From Candidatus Campbelliibacteriota bacterium (GTDB lineage Bacteria; Patescibacteriota; Minisyncoccia; UBA9983), in the NCBI GenBank assembly GCA_003231675.1, contig QIJB01000084.1:1-24323 (forward strand): a DNA stretch of 24,323 bases, given 5' to 3'. The position numbers and the translations under genes are program-made. The notes under the pieces were generated by a model. That model was not told the origin of the DNA. It saw nothing but the letters and a program-made list of their open reading frames with translations, and did not search any database. Shown here in pieces: positions 7,877 through 13,988 of this stretch (the stretch's first letter is position 1; each line of letters begins with the position of its first letter).

Positions 7877-9609
7877 ATCCGTTCGCGGAGGAGGGTTTTC
7901 ACATAATCAATGTTAACCGGATGCATTTTCCCTGTGGCTTCTTCAACCGTTTTTCTGATGAGATAGCGGGTTTGTTTCAAAATATCCTGCGATTCGCGAA
8001 GGTAAATAAATCCGCGCGAAATTATGTCCGGGGAATTTTTGACCTTTCCTGTCTGGGAGTCTATAACCGTTATCATCACGAAAATTCCGTCTTGAGAGAG
8101 CATTTGGCGGTCGCGCAGAACGACTTCTTGGACATCTCCCACGCCCAACCCGTCAACCATCACATAGTTCGCCGGAACGGTTTCTTTGGTGGGCTGTATT
8201 GTTTTCCCGTCAGTTTCAATGATAATGCCATTCGCCATCGGCGCTATAATATTTTCTTTGGGAATGCCGATTGATTCGGCGAGATCCGCGTTCGTTTTAA
8301 GTCTAAAATAATGTCCATGTATCGGAATGAAAAATCTTGGCTTAATCATTTTTATCATCATTTTCAACTCCTCGGAATAGGCGTGTCCGCTAGCGTGTAT
8401 GTCCTCCGTTTTATTATGGATTATGCGCGCCCCTTGGCGGGCGAGATTATCCTTGAGATTTTGGATGCTCTTTTCGTTTCCCGGGATAACCGACGAAGAA
8501 AGGATTATCGTGTCATCTGGACGGATTCTGATGTATTTGTGCTTCTTATTCGCTATGCGCATCATAGAGGCGTTTTTTTCTCCTTGCGCGCCGGTGCATA
8601 TCGCCAATATTTTTTCCGGCGGGTAATCGTCTATTTTATCTATGGGAACCAGTGTGTCTTTTTTGGGAACAAAAAGTTTAAGTTCTTTGGCGATTTCAAT
8701 GTTTGTCTTCATGCTGTATCCGTCAATGAAAACTTTGCGTCCCAACGATTCGGCTATCTTCAGCATTTCTATTATCCGCTCAATTTGAGAAGAAAATGTT
8801 CCGACGATAATCCTTCCTTTTGTCGCCGTGAAAATCCTCTTCAGGTTTTCTTGAACCGTTTTTTCCGACATTGAAAAGCCAGGCATCTCCACATTGGTAC
8901 TTTCCATTAAGAGTACCAAATTTTTCTCTTTTCCGAGTTTTTCGTATGGCTCAATGTTCTCAGGCTTTCCTTTGGCGTCAACTTCAATTTTAAAATCGCC
9001 CGGGTAAATGACGTTTCCAAGAGGTGTTTCAATGATGATACCGATAGCGTCCGGAATCGTATGTGTGATGTCAAAAAATTTCGCAGACAAACTTTTCCCC
9101 ATTCTTATTCTGCTCGCGGATGTTATTTCTTGGACATCAAGTTTCGGACCGTGGGGGAATTCTTCTTGTCTTTTAAGAATTATCGCTTTGGTCAATTTCG
9201 TAGCGTAGATGGTCGGGTTTCCCAGTTTGTCAATCAAGTAGGGAATAGCGCCGACATGGTCAAGGTGTCCGTGGCTTATAATCAAGCCTCTTATTTTATC
9301 TTTTTTCGCCTCAAGATATTTTGTGTTCGGGATAATGAAATCAATCCCGGGCGTTTCTTCCTCAGGAAACTGCAAGCCGGCGTCAATGACAACGATGTCA
9401 TCTCCGTATTCAACAACCGTCATATTCCTGCCTATTTCTTCAACTCCGCCAATGGGAATAATCCTAACCTTTCCCGCGCCGACTTTTGAGTATGTTTTTT
9501 TGTAGGTCTTCTGCTGAGGATAATGGCGTTTTGTTTGTTCCTGTTTTCTTCTTGGGCGGACCGGAATTCTTTTCTCCGGTTTCCGCTCCTCATGTGTTTT
9601 TTTAATCAT
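7810..9609 (-). CDS. rnj: Ribonuclease J
   Basis: A 599-residue metallo-beta-lactamase/beta-CASP ribonuclease. RNase J acts as a 5'-3' exonuclease and endonuclease in mRNA decay and rRNA maturation. Residues 1-45 are a highly basic, Arg/Lys/Gln-rich extension not found in Bacillus RNase J. The catalytic lactamase starts at 'VRIIPIGGVEEIGRNM' (about 48-63), with the zinc motif 'SHGHLDH' at 112-118. Further ligands appear in 'DITHTIPDA' and 'YPGDFK'. The beta-CASP part has 'GTFSSQIERI', 'HASGHA' and 'FIPIHGHY', and the C-terminal domain ends in 'LPVIIEV'. It has its own promoter. The last 22 codons are duplicated beyond the downstream NYN gene. Confidence 0.96.
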   Translation of the reverse strand: MIKKTHEERKPEKRIPVRPRRKQEQTKRHYPQQKTYKKTYSKVGAGKVRIIPIGGVEEIGRNMTVVEYGDDIVVIDAGLQFPEEETPGIDFIIPNTKYLEAKKDKIRGLIISHGHLDHVGAIPYLIDKLGNPTIYATKLTKAIILKRQEEFPHGPKLDVQEITSASRIRMGKSLSAKFFDITHTIPDAIGIIIETPLGNVIYPGDFKIEVDAKGKPENIEPYEKLGKEKNLVLLMESTNVEMPGFSMSEKTVQENLKRIFTATKGRIIVGTFSSQIERIIEMLKIAESLGRKVFIDGYSMKTNIEIAKELKLFVPKKDTLVPIDKIDDYPPEKILAICTGAQGEKNASMMRIANKKHKYIRIRPDDTIILSSSVIPGNEKSIQNLKDNLARQGARIIHNKTEDIHASGHAYSEELKMMIKMIKPRFFIPIHGHYFRLKTNADLAESIGIPKENIIAPMANGIIIETDGKTIQPTKETVPANYVMVDGLGVGDVQEVVLRDRQMLSQDGIFVMITVIDSQTGKVKNSPDIISRGFIYLRESQDILKQTRYLIRKTVEEATGKMHPVNIDYVKTLLRERIAKFLFQKTKRRPMVLPVIIEV

Positions 9610-9696
9610 AGTAAATTTTGCCTAAAGGAATACGCAAAACGCTCCCTAAACAGCTTTATTGTTAAAACAGAGTATTTTTTTCACTTTGTTAACTTG

Positions 9697-9725
9697 ATAA
9701 TATACTTCATTTTCTTAAAAGTCAA
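9697..9725 (-). promoter_or_regulatory. Promoter of the RNase J gene
   Basis: On the minus strand TTGACT (9725-9720), a 17-bp spacer and TATTAT (9702-9697). Transcription would start near 9690, leaving a leader of about 80 nt before the ATG at 9609. Confidence 0.6.
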
Positions 9726-9785
9726 GGATTTTTGCCGTTTTTATAACCGCTTGCTGTTCATCACTCCGGACAAGTTCTATTCTGG

Positions 9786-9860
9786 TGTCGAGGGCGGGAC
9801 TTGATTTTCTTATGGAAAATCCCGGGGAGCGCCTCCGTGGCGCTCCCTTCAAGTCCCGCG
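9786..9860. repeat. tRNA-tail cloverleaf-like repeat unit B
   Basis: The outer arms are a copy of the tRNA-Leu 3' end (9786-9804, one change from the tRNA) and an inverted copy of its T-arm (9848-9860); the arms can pair as an outer stem. Inside are two complete hairpins: 9803-9809 with 9815-9821, and 9825-9833 with 9839-9847 (perfect 9 bp). The predicted fold is a three-way junction. The inner hairpin sequences are unrelated to those of unit A although the plan is the same. With unit A it fills most of the gap between the RNase J promoter and the tRNA; 9861-9920 between the units shows nothing I can name. Confidence 0.75.
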
Positions 9861-9920
9861 TTTCCCATTCGTTGTTTTGGGCAAATCCTCCTTTTTTCGG
9901 GTTCTCTTATTTCGTGGTTG

Positions 9921-10025
9921 TGCCGAGGGCGGGACTTGCCTCTCGCAAGAAACTTGCTGCGAAACGCACTGTTTTTATAGTCGCTTTGCTCCTTAAAAAC
10001 AGGCGCCTACGGTTCAAGTCCCGCC
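9921..10025. repeat. tRNA-tail cloverleaf-like repeat unit A
   Basis: 9921-9938 repeats the last 18 bases of tRNA-Leu including the discriminator, exactly as at 10050-10067. 10013-10025 is an inverted copy of its T-arm, and the two can pair as an outer stem. Inside are a 5-bp hairpin (9945-9949 with 9953-9957) and a 9-bp perfect stem (9969-9977 with 9994-10002). The unit lies 24 nt beyond the 3' end of the tRNA. Confidence 0.75.
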
Positions 10026-10049
10026 TCTCCACAATCGCTTCGCTCTTTG

Positions 10050-10131
10050 TGCCGAGGGCGGGACTTGAACCCGCAAGCCGTGAAGCACACGCTTCTGAAG
10101 CGTGCGTGTTTACCAATTTCACCACCTCGGC
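10050..10131 (-). tRNA. tRNA-Leu(CAG)
   Basis: Read on the minus strand: acceptor GCCGAGG pairs with CCTCGGC; the D-arm has the 'TTGGTAAA' loop; the anticodon stem CACGC/GCGTG holds loop TTCAGAA, so the anticodon is CAG (Leu, codon CUG). A variable arm of about 13 nt marks a class II tRNA, followed by T-arm GCGGG-TTCAAGT-CCCGC. The discriminator is A at 10050, and the following bases are CAA, so CCA is not encoded and must be added. It lies 18 nt after the isomerase pseudogene. Its 3' end is the source, or the target, of the repeats downstream. Confidence 0.95.
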
Positions 10132-10149
10132 TATTACAGCTTTCAGCTG

Positions 10150-10690
10150 TTAAATTTGTTCGTATAAATTTTCAATCGTCAAATAATCGTTATACTTTTC
10201 CGGTTCGCTCAAAAAATTCAAATCGCTCAGCTGTTCCGGCAGTTGTTTCGGTTTCAGCCGGACAAGCTCGGGAATATCCTCGTAATTTTCATTTTTTTCA
10301 AACACCACTTCTCCGTTTTCGCCAAACCTTTAAACTCCTTAATAAAATCATATTGGTTTTCAACTCCGATGTTTATCCAGTTTGAAAAAAGAAGATCCGT
10401 TTTTTTTGCGTTTATGTTCGTGAACCCGAAGTCGGGCAGTATTATGAAGTTTTCATCCGTCTTCGCTTCAAGCAGATACGCCTCCTCTATGGCGTTCGGT
10501 TTATTTCCGTGTTTCTGCATAATCGCCATTGTCCGCCCTTCAATTACCTTAAAAAGTTCGGCGAAGCCCTTGCTGTGGTAGTGTCCGAATGTCCTCGGAT
10601 ATTCCTATCTTTCGCGTAAATCAGCGTGAGGTCGTATCGCAAATCGCCATTGCGGTCCTCACCGCGGCAGACATTATATCCACCTTTTTT
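10150..10690 (-). pseudogene. Decayed cupin-type glucose-6-phosphate isomerase
   Basis: Three minus-strand segments in different frames join into one cupin-type phosphoglucose isomerase. The first (about 10683-10597) has 'GDLRYDLTLIYAKDRN'. The second (about 10600-10330) has 'PRTFGHYHSKGFAELFKVIEG', with the cupin metal motif GHYH, and 'FIILPDFGFTNIN'. The third (about 10327-10150) has 'FGENGEVVFEKNENY', then 'IPELVRLKPKQL', ending at TAA 10152-10150. The family normally interconverts glucose-6-P and fructose-6-P. Frame breaks fall near 10597 and 10328. The N-terminal region expected before 'DLRYD' is missing, because the solute-binding protein gene ends at 10693. Two indels plus a missing start argue for decay rather than one sequencing error. 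Confidence 0.75.
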
Positions 10691-10692
10691 CT

Positions 10693-12498
10693 CTATTTTT
10701 CCTTTTTCGCAAAAAATTTCCATATTTTATCGGTCTTTAAGTGCCACTTATATATTTGGGCGAATCTTTCCGATGGCACGGTGATGTTTTTAATTTGGTC
10801 TACACCCAGAAGCGATTTTGGAATAATATAGATGAATTGAGGAGAATAGAGAAAGACGGCGGGGACATCTTTTATCACTTCTTCCTGAAATTTTTTGTAT
10901 TTTTCGTCCCTCTTTTTTCGGTCGGAAATGGCTCTGGCATCTTCAAGGAGCTTATCCACCGTAACGTTGGCATACATGGCGATATTCAACCCCGGATCGT
11001 TTCTCTGAGACGAGTGCCAGAAAACGAAGGGGTCGGGGTTTCTTCCGAGGATTTCCCCAAAAAGAAGAGCGTCGTAGTTTCTTGTTCTGATTACATCTTG
11101 ATTAAGGTCTCCGATTTCAAAAATTTTCAGATTCACTTTGGCCCCCAGTTTTTCCCACATCGCTTTCAATAATTCAGCCGTTTCTTTCAGTTCGGGAATG
11201 TTTGAGGTGGAGAGAGAAAATTCAAAACGCAATGTCCCGTCCTTTGTTTTCTTGACCAAAACAGTTTCCCCGGCCTGCTTTTTTGTTTTATCCGTTTCGT
11301 CCCCGTTTTTTTCCGGCTTCTGAATTTTCCATCCGTTTCTTTTAAGTATTTCTTTAGCTTTTTCCAAAGAGAAAGTTTCTTTTTTATTGTCGCCAAGTGA
11401 ACCGAAGGTGCTGGGGGGGAGGGGATAATTGTCCACCGACCCGAATCCGTTTAATACTTTATCCACAATTTTCTGCTTGTCAGTGGCCATATTCAAGGCT
11501 TTGCGAATTTCCATTTGAGAGAATATTTTGGCGTTGTTTTGGTTGAAGAAAACCCCAAAAACTCTCGGCAGAGAAAAGGTCTCCAGTTTGCTTTCTTTCT
11601 TGAGTATTTTTCTCGCCAAGGAGGGAGAAACTGCGTTTATACTGTCAACATCGCCGTTTTCATACGCGGAGGCGAGTTTTTCCTCGGAAGGATAAAATTT
11701 CAAAATCAGCTTGTCAATATGCGGCTCCCCAAGGGAGAATTTTTTATTCGCCTCAAGCGTGTATGAGGTTATAATTCCAGAAGAATCTTTGTTTATGCTC
11801 TCAATTTTGTAAGGTCCCGACCCTATCGGTTTTATGTTAAACTCGCTGAGAATCATTCTCCCGGAAGTCGCGTCTTTCCAAATATGTTTTGGAAGTATTC
11901 CGAGTGTCGTGTTTTCAAGAAAAGGGGCGTACGGTTTTTTTAAAATGAATCGAATTGTCTTCTCGTCCACTTTCTCGGTTTTTATTCCCTCCCAGTTTGC
12001 CCGTTTCGGACTTTTTAAATTTTGGTCTTTCGCCTGCTTGACGGTAAAAATAACATCGTCACTGGTTACGGGTTCACCATCTTGCCAAAAAATATTCGGA
12101 CGCAAAACGAAAGTATAAATGAGACCGTCCTTGGATATGGTGTATCTTTCCGCCAGATCGGGAATCAACCCGTTCTGGTTATCCGTTCTGGTCAGCCCGG
12201 AATAGACAAGGGCACTCATATCTCTGTCGGCGTCAGAAATGGCAAGGAGGGGGTTGATAAAACGGGGAGTCCCTATGATACCTTCCGTTAATGTCCCGCC
12301 GTCAGCGGGAACATCAACGAGAAACTCGGCGTTTATTTTCCAGGCAATTAAGAGGATACTTAAAACAAAAACCAAAAGTGCTCCCAGAAAAATAATTTTT
12401 TTCACAGGGGACAATGTCCTCAGGGCGTAAACCGTTTCGCTTATTTTTGGAAAATCTGAACGCTTTTTGAGCAAGGGAAGGATTTTTTTATAAAACAT
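10693..12498 (-). CDS. Membrane-anchored family 5 solute-binding protein
   Basis: 601 residues with the layout of peptide/oligopeptide-binding (SBP family 5, DppA/OppA-like) proteins. A cytoplasmic N-terminal tail is followed by one membrane anchor (about 35-53, 'IIFLGALLVFVLSILLIAW'), and no lipobox Cys is seen. The SBP domain begins at 'GGTLTEGIIGTPRFINPLL' and includes 'GLIPDLAERYTISKDGLIYTF', 'WQDGEPVTSDDVIFT', 'PIGSGPYK' and 'IRKALNMATDKQKIV'. A charged insertion (about 395-425, Lys/Glu/Thr-rich) interrupts the second lobe. It would capture peptides at the outer face of the membrane, but no permease or ATPase gene is in this window. It follows secG with a 29-nt gap, so the two are probably co-transcribed. 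Confidence 0.9.
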   Translation of the reverse strand: MFYKKILPLLKKRSDFPKISETVYALRTLSPVKKIIFLGALLVFVLSILLIAWKINAEFLVDVPADGGTLTEGIIGTPRFINPLLAISDADRDMSALVYSGLTRTDNQNGLIPDLAERYTISKDGLIYTFVLRPNIFWQDGEPVTSDDVIFTVKQAKDQNLKSPKRANWEGIKTEKVDEKTIRFILKKPYAPFLENTTLGILPKHIWKDATSGRMILSEFNIKPIGSGPYKIESINKDSSGIITSYTLEANKKFSLGEPHIDKLILKFYPSEEKLASAYENGDVDSINAVSPSLARKILKKESKLETFSLPRVFGVFFNQNNAKIFSQMEIRKALNMATDKQKIVDKVLNGFGSVDNYPLPPSTFGSLGDNKKETFSLEKAKEILKRNGWKIQKPEKNGDETDKTKKQAGETVLVKKTKDGTLRFEFSLSTSNIPELKETAELLKAMWEKLGAKVNLKIFEIGDLNQDVIRTRNYDALLFGEILGRNPDPFVFWHSSQRNDPGLNIAMYANVTVDKLLEDARAISDRKKRDEKYKKFQEEVIKDVPAVFLYSPQFIYIIPKSLLGVDQIKNITVPSERFAQIYKWHLKTDKIWKFFAKKEK

Positions 12499-12527
12499 AA
12501 AATAAAAAGAGAAATTGCCGTTTTAAT

Positions 12528-12755
12528 TTATTGGATGAGCAACGCCAAAATTGTTGAGAGCCCGAAGAGAATGGCGAAAACTATCGTGGTTGTGAACAAT
12601 ATTTTTTCAAAACCGCGTTTTGTGTGATACGATGTTCCTCCTCCTCCGAAAGCGGAGCCCAGACCCTCACCCATTTGTTGAAGCAAAATAACCGTTACCA
12701 GAACGGCGGAAATCACGATTTGCGCTATTGGCAAAATGTTGGCGATGGAAAACAT
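12528..12755 (-). CDS. secG: Preprotein translocase subunit SecG
   Basis: 75 residues from the chosen start. Two membrane segments ('IAQIVISAVLVTVILLQ' and 'ILFTTTIVFAILFGLSTILALL') flank the typical SecG loop 'GEGLGSAFGGGG', then a basic stretch 'HTKRGFEK'. SecG is the small accessory subunit of the SecYEG channel. An ATG at 12767 would add four residues, but the -10 box TATAAT (12771-12766) overlaps that codon. The transcript should begin near 12759, so the second ATG (12755) is the more likely start and the mRNA nearly leaderless. It heads a unit with the solute-binding protein. Confidence 0.92.
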   Translation of the reverse strand: MFSIANILPIAQIVISAVLVTVILLQQMGEGLGSAFGGGGTSYHTKRGFEKILFTTTIVFAILFGLSTILALLIQ

Positions 12756-12765
12756 ATTATCTGTC

Positions 12766-12793
12766 ATTATACATTAAGCCGAATAAAACGCAA
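12766..12793 (-). promoter_or_regulatory. secG promoter
   Basis: On the minus strand TTGCGT (12793-12788), a 16-bp spacer and a perfect TATAAT (12771-12766). The -10 overlaps the upstream ATG of the secG frame, which decides the start codon. The divergent zinc-ribbon promoter has an identical -35. Confidence 0.6.
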
Positions 12794-12858
12794 GACTTAG
12801 CTACGACACCGGACTTCGTCGCTAAAAAAACGCAATGTATACGGACATTGCTGACCCC

Positions 12859-12887
12859 TTGCGTTGAATGGTAAAAAGTGCTATTAT
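12859..12887 (+). promoter_or_regulatory. Promoter of the zinc-ribbon operon
   Basis: TTGCGT at 12859-12864, a 17-bp spacer and TATTAT at 12882-12887. The start of transcription would be near 12894, with a leader of about 49 nt. A perfect 7-bp inverted repeat (12832-12838 with 12845-12851) lies just upstream, between this promoter and the divergent secG promoter. Confidence 0.55.
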
Positions 12888-12942
12888 AACAAGCAGAGAA
12901 AAGCAACTTAAAATAAAAAAAATAGATAAAAAGGGGGAAAAA

Positions 12943-13140
12943 ATGGGAGAAATAACAAAGGTAAAAAGGTGTGCAGAGTGTGGCTTCATGGTTCTCTGTA
13001 TCGCCGGTCGCCTTGGCGACAGTGAGAAAGAGGACCATGATGGTCCGGAACACAAGATCAGAATAATTTACAAAAGAAAGGATTTTGAGGACATAGATAA
13101 TTGTCCTCATTGCGACACCCCTTTTGAAGGGGAAGACTAA
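12943..13140 (+). CDS. Small zinc-ribbon protein, copy 1
   Basis: 65 residues, not recognised as a named family. Two CxxC knuckles, C10/C13 in 'KRCAECGFMVL' and C54/C57 in 'DNCPHCDTPFEG', should bind one zinc. Between them is an acidic then basic stretch ending 'KRKDFEDI'. The frame extends upstream to 12868, but the ATG at 12943 follows an AAGGGGG ribosome site (12931-12937) by 5 nt and is preferred. The next gene is a diverged paralog 42 nt downstream. A role in nucleic-acid or protein binding would fit a zinc ribbon, but nothing proves it. Confidence 0.8.
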   Translation: MGEITKVKRCAECGFMVLCIAGRLGDSEKEDHDGPEHKIRIIYKRKDFEDIDNCPHCDTPFEGED

Positions 13141-13182
13141 ATTTTTTCCGCGCGACAGCGACGGGAAAAAAGGAGGTATGCC

Positions 13183-13404
13183 ATGGAAACAAAGACATGT
13201 CCTGACTGTGGGTTTGAGCTTCTTCTCATAACTGGACCGGAAAACATGTCCGAGAGGTCGGTTTCAGCGGAGACTCTTTCGGAAAAGATAAGGAGATTCT
13301 GTGTCCCTCGGGTCGTGCTGTATGACCCGAGGGATCGTGAGGACTTCGAGGGGCTTTCGCAGTGTCCGCACTGCGACCGTCTTCTCGTAGAGGAGAGAAG
13401 CTAA
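13183..13404 (+). CDS. Small zinc-ribbon protein, copy 2
   Basis: 73 residues with the same plan as its upstream neighbour: C6/C9 in 'KTCPDCGFELLLITG' and C61/C64 in 'SQCPHCDRLLVEE'. The shared framework is C..CGF..L.I.G at the N-terminus and DFE....CPHCD near the C-terminus. The middle segment is longer and carries an extra Cys (C40). It has one of the best Shine-Dalgarno sites in the window, AGGAGGT at 13170-13176, 6 nt before the ATG. An intrinsic terminator follows at 13470. The two genes form a self-contained operon with unknown function; they are not part of the groESL transcript, which has its own promoter. Confidence 0.82.
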   Translation: METKTCPDCGFELLLITGPENMSERSVSAETLSEKIRRFCVPRVVLYDPRDREDFEGLSQCPHCDRLLVEERS

Positions 13405-13469
13405 CAAGGAAGTCAAAGGGGCGATAAAAAATCATCGTTTGCTTTTCTTCTTCCGGCTTTAAACCGCAA

Positions 13470-13501
13470 AAAAATAAAAATTTCCCGAAAGGGATTTTTT
13501 T
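13470..13501 (+). terminator. Terminator after the zinc-ribbon operon
   Basis: A hairpin with an AU-rich lower stem and a CCC/GGG top around a GAAA tetraloop (13484-13493), ending in a run of seven T (13495-13501). A small internal loop interrupts the stem. Confidence 0.7.
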
Positions 13502-13544
13502 GTTCGAGAAAAAGGAGTGAATTTTTTTTGATGTTTTAGCGGGC

Positions 13545-13572
13545 TTGACATCTCCGGGAAATGGAATAAAAT
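13545..13572 (+). promoter_or_regulatory. groESL promoter
   Basis: Perfect TTGACA at 13545-13550, a 16-bp spacer and TAAAAT at 13567-13572, giving a predicted start near 13579 and a 29-nt leader. No CIRCE element (TTAGCACTC-N9-GAGTGCTAA) is present, so HrcA control is not supported. Confidence 0.7.
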
Positions 13573-13607
13573 ACTAGCATTATCAGTTAAAATCACACTA
13601 TAAAGCC

Positions 13608-13916
13608 ATGAGCAAAATGAATATCAAGCCTTTGGGCAACAATATTTTGCTTGAGCCTCTTTCCGATGATGAAAGGGGTTCAAAAACAAAATCGGGAATT
13701 TTTATTCCCGAAACGGTTGACAAAGAGAAGCCCGACCAGGCGACTGTTGTTGCCGTCGGTCCGGGCAAAAGAAACGAGAAAGGGGATTTGATTCCGGTGT
13801 CCGTCAAAAAAGGGCAAAGAGTCATTTTCTCAAAATACGGTCCGGATGAGATAAAGGTCGGAGACAAGAAATATTACATTATCAGCGAAGACAGCATACT
13901 TGCCATTATTGAATAG
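13608..13916 (+). CDS. groES: Co-chaperonin GroES
   Basis: 102 residues, the normal length for the 10-kDa lid of the GroEL chamber. Visible family blocks are 'IKPLGNNILLEPL', the mobile loop around 'DERGSKTKSGIFIP', 'ATVVAVGPG', 'VKKGQRVIFSKYGPDEIKV' and 'YYIISEDSILAII'. The ATG at 13608 is taken as start; another ATG three codons in is possible, and neither has a Shine-Dalgarno. groEL follows after 72 nt containing a stable hairpin. Confidence 0.97.
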   Translation: MSKMNIKPLGNNILLEPLSDDERGSKTKSGIFIPETVDKEKPDQATVVAVGPGKRNEKGDLIPVSVKKGQRVIFSKYGPDEIKVGDKKYYIISEDSILAIIE

Positions 13917-13925
13917 TGGGTGTGT

Positions 13926-13961
13926 CGGCAGTCGGTCCGCCGTGGCGGTGCCCGGTTGCCG
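13926..13961 (+). other. Hairpin between groES and groEL
   Basis: A 10-bp stem (13926-13935 with 13952-13961, two G-U pairs) encloses a second GC-rich stem (13937-13940 with 13945-13948). No U-tract follows, so termination is unlikely. It might affect mRNA processing or the ratio of the two chaperonin proteins. Confidence 0.55.
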
Positions 13962-13988
13962 AATGCTTGCCAATGGTATTTTAAAGTT

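Noticed and set aside
9907..10125. Minus-strand ORF of 72 codons reading through tRNA-Leu
   Set aside because: It translates the tRNA itself and repeat unit A. Such ORFs are well-known false calls over tRNA genes.
10047..10385. Plus-strand ORF of 112 codons starting inside the tRNA
   Set aside because: It reads antisense through the tRNA and the isomerase pseudogene, whose minus-strand segments match a known family.
13545..13607. CIRCE heat-shock operator upstream of groES
   Set aside because: I looked for the 9-bp inverted arms and found nothing similar, so no HrcA site is reported.
13920..13988. Upstream extension of groEL
   Set aside because: The added residues match nothing in GroEL and run through the intergenic hairpin. 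The normal N-terminus begins at 13989.
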